Source of the DNA: an uncultured Myxococcales bacterium
GTDB taxonomy: Bacteria; Myxococcota_A; UBA9042
Direction of reading: 5' to 3'
Assembly: GCA_903917305.1 (NCBI GenBank)
Contig: CAIXAA010000483.1
Coordinates: 1-5,407, forward strand
Length of the DNA stretch: 5,407 nt
Of this stretch, positions 1 through 4,413 are shown in pieces. The notes below the pieces were generated by a model. The model was not told the origin of the DNA. It searched no databases and saw only the letters and a list, made by a program, of their open reading frames with translations. A program made the translations under genes and the position numbers. Positions within the stretch are counted from its first letter, which is position 1; every line of letters starts with the position of its first letter.

Positions 1-30
1 AGATGAGCGGCGATCTCTGATCCGTCCGGC

Positions 31-912
31 TCAGGGCACGACCCAGAACTGCGCCTTGCCTTTGGCGTCCATGGGTTGGTGTCCACTCAAGTGGCAGTTG
101 TAGCAGGCGGCGCGGCTGCGGCCGGTCTCGCCGCTGTCCGGCGTGTGGCACCAGCCGCAGGTCGGCGTGCCGGCGGTCACGGCCTGCGGATCGAGCTTGG
201 CCTGGTTGTCGGCGATCAGCTTGGTGTGCTTGTCGTGCGAGGCGCTGCCGGGGCCACCCATGCGGTGGCAGTCGAGGCAACCCGCGATCGCGCCATGGTT
301 CTCCGACGCGACGTTGTGGCAGCCGCCGCAGCCGGGATTGAACGCGGCAAAACGGTAGTCTTGGGGCACCTTGGGCCGCACGCCGAGCAGCCAGATGCGC
401 GCATGGCCATTGTCGGCGCCTTTCAGCAGCGTTTCCGGCTGCATCGACGGGTCGAGCCAGCCATGGCAGCCGGTGCAGGTGCCGCCCGGCTGGAAGACAG
501 CCGCGACGTCCGGGTAGCCGAGCAGGCTGTGCCCCAGCCCGTCCTCCGGACGATACGGATGACAAACCGCGCAGTTCTGCAGCGCCGCCGCGTCGTGCCA
601 GCCGCGCGCCGGCCACGGCAGACCGTAGACCGTCCCCGGCGTCGGAAACACGGGCTCGACGCGCACGAGGCCGCGCCCCTTGGCCATCAGCCACTGCACT
701 TGCGTGCCGGTCGCCTGCGGCTGCTGCGCGGCGAGCCAGGTGGAATCGTGGCAACCGTTGCAATTGCTTGGATAAAGCGGCAACGCAACGTCCGGCGCCG
801 AGGCGATGTCGGGCGCGGCCACGGCGTCGGGCGAAGCGCTGGCGGGCGCGGCGCTGCGCGAACAAGCCGCGGCGCCAAGGAGCAGGAGGAGAACAAGCGC
901 TGCTTTGTTCAT
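31..912 (-). CDS. Heptahaem c-type cytochrome, probable lipoprotein; putative electron-accepting subunit
   Basis: This 293-residue protein has seven CXXCH haem-binding motifs, starting at C51, C114, C146, C195, C212, C252 and C270. The N-terminus is a short Lys-containing start, a Leu-rich core and a Cys at residue 17 (GAAAC-S). This resembles a lipobox but has Ala rather than Leu at -3, so lipidation is likely, not certain. All 14 other cysteines belong to haem motifs. Exactly seven histidines lie outside the motifs (H106, H128, H170, H206, H226, H229, H278), enough for seven bis-His haems. The ATG overlaps the stop of the upstream subunit-3 gene as ATGA, suggesting translational coupling; the Shine-Dalgarno is weak. 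It is the last gene of the operon. By analogy with three-subunit FAD dehydrogenases it should take electrons from the GMC subunit, but it does not look like their usual three-haem class I cytochrome. No terminator is evident in the 30 nt downstream. Haem content is certain; partner and role are inferred. Confidence 0.93.
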   Translation of the reverse strand: MNKAALVLLLLLGAAACSRSAAPASASPDAVAAPDIASAPDVALPLYPSNCNGCHDSTWLAAQQPQATGTQVQWLMAKGRGLVRVEPVFPTPGTVYGLPWPARGWHDAAALQNCAVCHPYRPEDGLGHSLLGYPDVAAVFQPGGTCTGCHGWLDPSMQPETLLKGADNGHARIWLLGVRPKVPQDYRFAAFNPGCGGCHNVASENHGAIAGCLDCHRMGGPGSASHDKHTKLIADNQAKLDPQAVTAGTPTCGWCHTPDSGETGRSRAACYNCHLSGHQPMDAKGKAQFWVVP

Positions 913-1508
913 GGCATCCGCCCGTCAGCCGTCAACTCCTGGCAGACCGCTTTGCGAAAGGAGAACTCCGGGATGGAGCGGTAGCCCAGGTTCGGCCCCG
1001 GATAGCCGACGTAGTCCAGTCCGATGCCGTTGTAGGCGCCGCCGAAAAACGCAGAGCGAATCGCCCGATAGGCCAGGCGGAGCAGCGGCACCTTGTCGAC
1101 GGCGGCCACCAGCACGTCGATGCGCTGCTGGTAGGGCAAGGCGATGAACGGCGAACCATGGGTATCGTTGCTGATCTGGTCGATCATGCCGGCGAACAGG
1201 TCGGCATACTGCAGGAACGGGAAGGTCGAATCCAGCAGCACGTTGAGCGAGCATGCCTCGACAGCCCCTGGAGATCCTTCGGGATCTGTCTGCGGTCCCG
1301 GCACCACGGTGTCGAGCACCGCCGCCAGCGTCTTCTCCGTGTCGGTCTGCGCCTGGATGCACGCGCCCGGCAGCGGCTTGCGCAGGAAGCCCGGCGAGAC
1401 ATAGCCGACGCCATCCGCCTTGGCCTCGCGATCGCTCGCCTCCATCGCCGCGAGCAGCACGCCCAGCGACCAACCGCTCATCGTCTGGAGGAACCTTCGC
1501 CGATCCAT
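909..1508 (-). CDS. Gluconate 2-dehydrogenase subunit 3-like protein with Tat signal
   Basis: This 199-residue protein begins with a twin-arginine motif, D-RRRFLQ, at residues 2-8. A modest hydrophobic stretch follows (about 12-22), with a possible AKA cleavage site after residue 31. The body fits the small (gamma/subunit 3) component of FAD-dependent gluconate and glucose dehydrogenases: an early TLAAVLDTVVP helix near 60-70, an LPYQQR segment near 124-129, and an AFFGGAYNG...GYPGPN-GY stretch at about 153-176. In that family this subunit carries the Tat signal, and the signal-less FAD subunit is exported with it. Cysteines are C50, C86 and C189. The ATG is preceded by a perfect AGGAGG five bases upstream, which overlaps the TAG stop of the FAD-subunit gene. 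Its own stop overlaps the start of the cytochrome gene. The Tat motif and context are clear; family membership rests on recognised motifs, not a search. Confidence 0.88.
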   Translation of the reverse strand: MDRRRFLQTMSGWSLGVLLAAMEASDREAKADGVGYVSPGFLRKPLPGACIQAQTDTEKTLAAVLDTVVPGPQTDPEGSPGAVEACSLNVLLDSTFPFLQYADLFAGMIDQISNDTHGSPFIALPYQQRIDVLVAAVDKVPLLRLAYRAIRSAFFGGAYNGIGLDYVGYPGPNLGYRSIPEFSFRKAVCQELTADGRMP

Positions 1509-1513
1509 GCGAT

Positions 1514-1519
1514 CCTCCT
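1514..1519 (-). promoter_or_regulatory. Ribosome binding site of the subunit-3 gene (AGGAGG)
   Basis: A perfect AGGAGG on the minus strand lies 5 bases before the ATG at 1506-1508. It overlaps the TAG stop of the GMC gene (TAGGAGG), so ribosomes ending on the FAD subunit sit on the start signal of its export partner. It is the strongest ribosome site in the window. Confidence 0.85.
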
Positions 1520-2954
1520 AGCCTTTCGCGAGAATGTGCGCCGCGATGCGCTCCGCGTTGGCCGCAATGGTCAGCGACGGATTGACACCCGTGCCACCCG
1601 GAACCGCTGCGCCGTCCGTGATGTACAGGTTCTTCTGGCCGCGCAGCTCCCCGTCCGGCGTGCACGGCGCGCGGCTGTCGTCATCGCCAATCCGGCAGGT
1701 GCCCAGCGGGTGCGCGTCGCCGTGCTCGAACGTGTCGCCGCCAGTGCGCAGCAATTCCGCGCCGTTCGCCTCGGCAATCTGCCGCCCGACGCCCGCCACC
1801 CGGTCGATGTAGGCTTTCATGCGGTCATTCAGCGGCAGCACGAACTCGACGATGCCATCGGCGTTCACCGTCACTTCGCCTTCGCCGTCCGTGAGGCCAA
1901 TCGCCAGCGCCGGGAACAGGTGTTTCGCGTAGTTGTCGCGCACGTAGTGCTTGAAATCGTAGCCGAGTGGCACCTTCGGCCCGTCCTTCTCCGAGTACAC
2001 GTCCATCGCCGCCACGAGCGCCGGCGGCCCCGCGCCCGGGTGGATGGTGATGCGGTGCTCCTCCCAGAAAGCATAGGTAATCACACCGGCATTGTTGCGG
2101 CCCATGTAGGGATAGGTCGCCGGCATCGTCTCCGGAATGCGGAACAGGAACGCCACATCCCCGTTGTTGTTCAGGTTCTTGCCCACCTGCGGGTGCAGGT
2201 CCGGCAGCCACGGCTTGGAGCGCAGCAGCACCGCCGGCGTCTCCAGCGCACCCGCGGCGACGATCAGCCCATCGCCATGGACAACCTGCGCAATTCCATG
2301 GACATCTTTGTACCGCACCAGCCAGCCATCGCCGTCCTTCTCGATGTGGTGCACCTTGCATTCCGTTCGAAATTGCGCGCCTTTTTGCTCGGCATCCGGG
2401 ATGTAGTTGTGGCCCAAGTGCTTCTTGCGCCCGAACGGGCAGCCGCACATGCAGAAGCCGCACTGCATGCAGTCGTGGATGGGATACATGCCGCGATCCG
2501 CGGTCTTGCCCATCTTGTCGAGCATCATGGCGAACACGCCGCCCGCGCGCGGCACGTCCGACCACGAGGCGCGCTCGATCGTCATTTCCTCTTCGACTTT
2601 CGCGAAGTACGGGTCCATCACCGAGCGCGTCACCGCCGCCGGCCAGACGCGGTAGTCATCGCGGTCGCGGTACTCGAACACCGCCGACGGCGCGCGCAGC
2701 ATCGCCGCCGCGTAGGTCAGCGAGCCGCCGCCCAGACCGCGGCCGTAGCGCAGAATGACGTGGTAATCCTTGGAGGTGTAGGTCGTGAACAGCCGAGCTT
2801 GCGCGCGAAAGCTCCAATCCTGCGGGAAGTCCTGCGGCGTGAGGCGCTCGCCCTGTTCCAGCACCAGCACCTTGCGCCCCGCCTGCGCCAGGCGCAGCGC
2901 CGGGATGGAGCCGCCAAAGCCCGAGCCGACAATGACGAAGTCGAAGGCTTCCAT
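1518..2954 (-). CDS. GMC-family FAD-dependent oxidoreductase (periplasmic dehydrogenase catalytic subunit)
   Basis: With the ATG start this is a 478-residue flavoprotein. Residues 5-16 are the dinucleotide-binding Rossmann motif with GxGxxG at G10, G12 and G15. The RYGRGLGGGSLTY segment at 69-81 is a typical GMC FAD contact. The C-terminal GMC signature runs from HPLGT (H415) through YITDGAAVPGGTG-VNPSLTIAANAERIA. H415 and N458 match the His/Asn catalytic pair of cholesterol-oxidase-like GMC enzymes. Residues 162-172 form an unusual cluster, C162, C165, C168, C170 and C172, followed by NYIPDAEQKGA. In Burkholderia FAD glucose dehydrogenase a cysteine group at the equivalent place binds a [3Fe-4S] cluster. 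There is no signal peptide: FAD binding starts at residue 5, so export would rely on the Tat-signal protein encoded next. An upstream TTG (2964-2966) overlaps the GGAG ribosome site, so ATG is preferred. Substrate (sugar, alcohol, steroid) cannot be told. Confidence 0.93.
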   Translation of the reverse strand: MEAFDFVIVGSGFGGSIPALRLAQAGRKVLVLEQGERLTPQDFPQDWSFRAQARLFTTYTSKDYHVILRYGRGLGGGSLTYAAAMLRAPSAVFEYRDRDDYRVWPAAVTRSVMDPYFAKVEEEMTIERASWSDVPRAGGVFAMMLDKMGKTADRGMYPIHDCMQCGFCMCGCPFGRKKHLGHNYIPDAEQKGAQFRTECKVHHIEKDGDGWLVRYKDVHGIAQVVHGDGLIVAAGALETPAVLLRSKPWLPDLHPQVGKNLNNNGDVAFLFRIPETMPATYPYMGRNNAGVITYAFWEEHRITIHPGAGPPALVAAMDVYSEKDGPKVPLGYDFKHYVRDNYAKHLFPALAIGLTDGEGEVTVNADGIVEFVLPLNDRMKAYIDRVAGVGRQIAEANGAELLRTGGDTFEHGDAHPLGTCRIGDDDSRAPCTPDGELRGQKNLYITDGAAVPGGTGVNPSLTIAANAERIAAHILAKG

Positions 2955-2960
2955 GACGGT

Positions 2961-2964
2961 CTCC
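2961..2964 (-). promoter_or_regulatory. Ribosome binding site of the GMC gene (GGAG), decides the start
   Basis: GGAG on the minus strand sits 6 bases before the ATG at 2952-2954. The alternative in-frame TTG start at 2964-2966 overlaps this site and adds only four residues, so the ATG is the better start. Confidence 0.7.
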
Positions 2965-2975
2965 AAGGGTTGCGG

Positions 2976-3740
2976 TCAGTTGCAGTTCTTGGACTTCGCC
3001 TGCGCCTCGTCGGTCGTCTTCCAGACCTCGGACTCCTCGTGAAAACAGACCGCTTCCGAGAACTTGCCGTTCTGCGCCCAGTCCATCTGCAGGCCCTGGC
3101 GCTTGCCGGCGACGTACGAGGTCTCGCGCTTCTTGGCGCCGCTCTCGTACCAGAACGTCCACTTGCCGTCCTTCTTGCCCTTGACGTAGTCGATCTCCTC
3201 CCTCTTCTTGCCATTCGGGAAGAAGAACAAGGTCTTGCCCTGGCGGCCGTCGTCGACCCACTCGCTCTCTTCCTTCTTCTTGCCGTCCGAGTCGAAGTTG
3301 CGGTACGTGCCGGTCTTCTTGCCGTCTTTGTAGACGATCTCCTCGGTCTTCTGGCCCTTGTCGTTCCAGGTCGTGAAGGTGCCGTCGAACTGGTCGTTCT
3401 TGTAGTTCGACTCCTCCTTCTTCTGGCCATTCTCGTGCCACATCAAGCGCTTGCCTTCGCGCTTGCCGTTCTTGTACAGCGTCTCGGCCTTCTTCTGCCC
3501 GCTGTCGAACCAGAAGGTCCACTTGCCTTCCTTGAGGTAGTTCGGGTGGTAGCAGTAGCGCTCGTTCTTGGTGCGGTGCAGCGTCGTCCCCGGCGGACAC
3601 GTCTCTTCGTCGGCGTCCGACGGCGACGGCGGCGGCGGCGGCAAGCCGGGCTTCTCGACGGCCGGCGGCTTGGCCTGCGCCGGCAACGCGCCCACGGCGC
3701 CCAACATCACAACCACACAGAATCCAAACCTTCGCATCAT
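2976..3740 (-). CDS. Secreted MORN/YwqK-type repeat protein, first gene of the dehydrogenase operon
   Basis: This 254-residue protein has a Sec signal peptide (MMRRFGF start, Val/Leu core) with cleavage expected after AQA at residue 23. A Pro-rich linker with PPPPP lies near 34-38, then a short lead-in with CPPGT (C48) and YCYHP (C63). Residues 72-239 are seven consecutive 24-residue repeats of the form G-K-x-x-x-W-x-x-x-G-x-K-K-x-E-x-x-Y-x-x-G-K-x-x, with no insertion between units. This is the MORN_2 / YwqK repeat style, a beta-hairpin stack. Databases often label such proteins 'toxin-antitoxin YwqK antitoxin', but nothing here supports a toxin system. The last unit has C232 and the tail C253. 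Role unknown: scaffold, envelope binding or partner of the dehydrogenase. A GAGGGG ribosome site precedes two adjacent ATGs, 4 and 7 bases away, so the start may be one codon later. A longer TTG form at 3773 is unlikely because it would put extra polar residues before the signal peptide. Confidence 0.88.
   Translation of the reverse strand: MMRRFGFCVVVMLGAVGALPAQAKPPAVEKPGLPPPPPSPSDADEETCPPGTTLHRTKNERYCYHPNYLKEGKWTFWFDSGQKKAETLYKNGKREGKRLMWHENGQKKEESNYKNDQFDGTFTTWNDKGQKTEEIVYKDGKKTGTYRNFDSDGKKKEESEWVDDGRQGKTLFFFPNGKKREEIDYVKGKKDGKWTFWYESGAKKRETSYVAGKRQGLQMDWAQNGKFSEAVCFHEESEVWKTTDEAQAKSKNCN
3024..3527 (-). repeat. Seven in-frame 72-bp MORN-type coding repeats
   Basis: Seven contiguous units of exactly 24 codons encode residues 72-239 of the secreted repeat protein. 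Units begin with Gly at residues 72, 96, 120, 144, 168, 192 and 216. The unit pattern is aromatic-rich (W/F at positions 4-7), then x-x-G-x-K-K, then E-x-x-Y/W, then G-K. Units 1 and 6 are closest to each other, sharing GKWTFW; unit 7 is the most divergent. The units differ clearly at nucleotide level, so this is an old protein repeat, not a recent tandem duplication. Confidence 0.9.
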
Positions 3741-3744
3741 GCGT

Positions 3745-3750
3745 CCCCTC
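3745..3750 (-). promoter_or_regulatory. Ribosome binding site of the repeat-protein gene (GAGGGG)
   Basis: GAGGGG on the minus strand lies 4 bases before the first of two adjacent ATGs and 7 bases before the second. It supports starting here rather than at the in-frame TTG at 3771-3773. The spacing slightly favours the second ATG. Confidence 0.55.
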
Positions 3751-3770
3751 GACAGCGTGCCCTGGCGCAA

Positions 3771-3780
3771 CAACCGGTTG
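3771..3780. promoter_or_regulatory. 10-bp perfect palindrome CAACCGGTTG in operon leader
   Basis: This palindrome lies about 30 bp upstream of the ATG of the repeat-protein gene, within the presumed leader of the dehydrogenase operon. It could be an operator half-site pair, but a palindrome this short in GC-rich DNA can occur by chance, so functional confidence is low. Confidence 0.2.
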
Positions 3781-3791
3781 CCGGCGCGCAG

Positions 3792-3864
3792 AGCCTAGAC
3801 CTGGACAAGTCCCGCCGCAAGGCGCGCGCGAAGGCTGGCAACGCGCAGGCCGATCGTCTAGGCT
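3792..3864. repeat. Inverted repeat, 9-bp perfect arms with 55-bp spacer
   Basis: AGCCTAGAC at 3792-3800 and its exact reverse complement GTCTAGGCT at 3856-3864 flank 55 bp. Similarity continues outward from each arm (CTGCGCGCCGG on the left read outward, GCGCCGG on the right) if two 2-nt gaps are allowed. It could be paired sites for a shared regulator or mirrored promoter elements. The spacer is long for a simple operator dyad. Confidence 0.5.
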
Positions 3865-3908
3865 GCGCCGGCTAAGCGAAGGCTCACGAAGGGGCCGCGC
3901 AGCTGTCC

Positions 3909-3913
3909 GGAGG
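3909..3913 (+). promoter_or_regulatory. Ribosome binding site of the thioredoxin-like gene (GGAGG), supports TTG start
   Basis: GGAGG lies 5 bases before the TTG at 3919-3921. No in-frame ATG is available near the signal peptide. Later in-frame TTG or GTG codons (around 3946-3951) would remove the basic Lys-Val-Arg-Arg region the signal peptide needs, so the TTG at 3919 is preferred. Confidence 0.7.
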
Positions 3914-3918
3914 CGCAT

Positions 3919-4410
3919 TTGCAGATCAAGGTTCGACGTACCGGCTTGGTGGCGCAGTTGCTGTGCATCCTGGCGCTCGCGCTGACGACACAACCGGCGA
4001 CGGCCGAGACGCTGGACTGGTCGGGGCCCGTGCACTGGCAGAGCTGGGAGGAAGGCAGCAAGGACGCCGCCTCGCACGGCAAGCCCATGTTCCTGCTGGT
4101 GTTTGGCCATTGGTGCCCGCACTGCCGCGAGCTGATGCCGGTGTTTCGCGACCCGGAGATCGCCAAGCTGGCCCGCAACTTCGTGATGGTGCGCCAGGAT
4201 ACCGACGAGCGCCCGCCGTGGCTGTCGCGCTACGGCCACATCGCGACCTACGTGCCGCGCATCTTCTTTCTCTACCCGGATGGCGCGCTGGCTTCGGACA
4301 TCACCAGTGGAAATCCGCAGTTTCCGTACTACTACCAGCCCTCCAACGTGGGCGCGCTGCGCACGAGCATGCACAAGGGCGCGGCGCTGCACACCGGGCA
4401 CAAATCCTAG
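3919..4410 (+). CDS. Secreted thioredoxin-fold protein with CPHC active site (ERp18/TXNDC12-like)
   Basis: This 163-residue protein has a Sec signal peptide: KVRR near the start, a Leu/Ala core, and ATA cleavage after residue 29. The mature part is one thioredoxin domain with WCPHC at residues 65-69 and the expected cis-Pro at P113 in YVPRIFFL. C66 and C69 are the only cysteines in the mature protein. CPHC is the active-site sequence of the oxidant DsbA, but the rest looks like the Thioredoxin_7 / DUF255-related group. From memory it aligns almost end to end with the eukaryotic ER oxidoreductase ERp18 (TXNDC12), including HW near 39-40, NFVMV at 87-91, the Y-x-PRI-x-FL stretch, and GNP followed by YYY. 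It is divergent from the dehydrogenase operon across a 178-bp region and converges on the gene at 4414 with 3 nt between stops. Whether it oxidises, reduces or isomerises is unknown; thiol handling for the neighbouring Cys-rich exported proteins is an inference. Confidence 0.87.
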   Translation: MQIKVRRTGLVAQLLCILALALTTQPATAETLDWSGPVHWQSWEEGSKDAASHGKPMFLLVFGHWCPHCRELMPVFRDPEIAKLARNFVMVRQDTDERPPWLSRYGHIATYVPRIFFLYPDGALASDITSGNPQFPYYYQPSNVGALRTSMHKGAALHTGHKS

Positions 4411-4413
4411 AAT

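Larger units (their letters stand above)
3741..3918. promoter_or_regulatory. Divergent intergenic control region
   Basis: These 178 bp separate the start of the minus-strand dehydrogenase operon from the plus-strand thioredoxin-like gene, so they should hold both promoters. A 9-bp perfect inverted repeat (AGCCTAGAC at 3792-3800, GTCTAGGCT at 3856-3864) reads outward as GTCTAGGCT on each side. TAGGCT in each arm could be a degenerate -10 box. On the plus strand CTGGCA (3835-3840) lies 18 bases upstream of it. On the minus strand TTGCGG lies 17 bases upstream. Both would give leaders of about 45-50 nt. These matches are weak and the promoter reading is an inference; the location between divergent genes is solid. 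Confidence 0.5.

Noticed and set aside
1..30. Possible terminator or second gene downstream of the cytochrome
   Set aside because: Only a weak imperfect AGAT/ATCT pairing without a T-run is visible, and no start codon with a ribosome site is present in so short a stretch.
76..984. A 302-codon plus-strand open frame opposite the cytochrome gene
   Set aside because: The opposite strand carries seven CXXCH motifs and a signal peptide; this frame shows only Arg/Ala/Val-rich sequence.
2436..2471. Ferredoxin domain fused to the GMC protein
   Set aside because: The cysteines are a short insertion-like cluster inside a normal-length GMC protein. There is no room for a separate ferredoxin fold, and the C-x2-C-x2-C-x3-C-P order of ferredoxins is not matched exactly.
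2976..3740. Reading the MORN/YwqK-type protein as an antitoxin of a toxin-antitoxin system
   Set aside because: It has a Sec signal peptide, no toxin gene is next to it, and it is joined to a redox operon. The antitoxin label comes from database naming of the repeat.
768..3875. A 1035-codon plus-strand open frame antisense to most of the dehydrogenase operon
   Set aside because: Its translation is low-complexity Arg/Ala/His/Leu-rich with no recognisable domain. It begins inside the cytochrome gene and covers three well-supported minus-strand genes. It is the usual product of GC-rich third codon positions on the opposite strand.
2656..4401. A 581-codon minus-strand open frame spanning the thioredoxin gene, the intergenic region and the repeat gene
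   Set aside because: It is out of frame with three supported genes and gives Arg/Gly-rich sequence without motifs.
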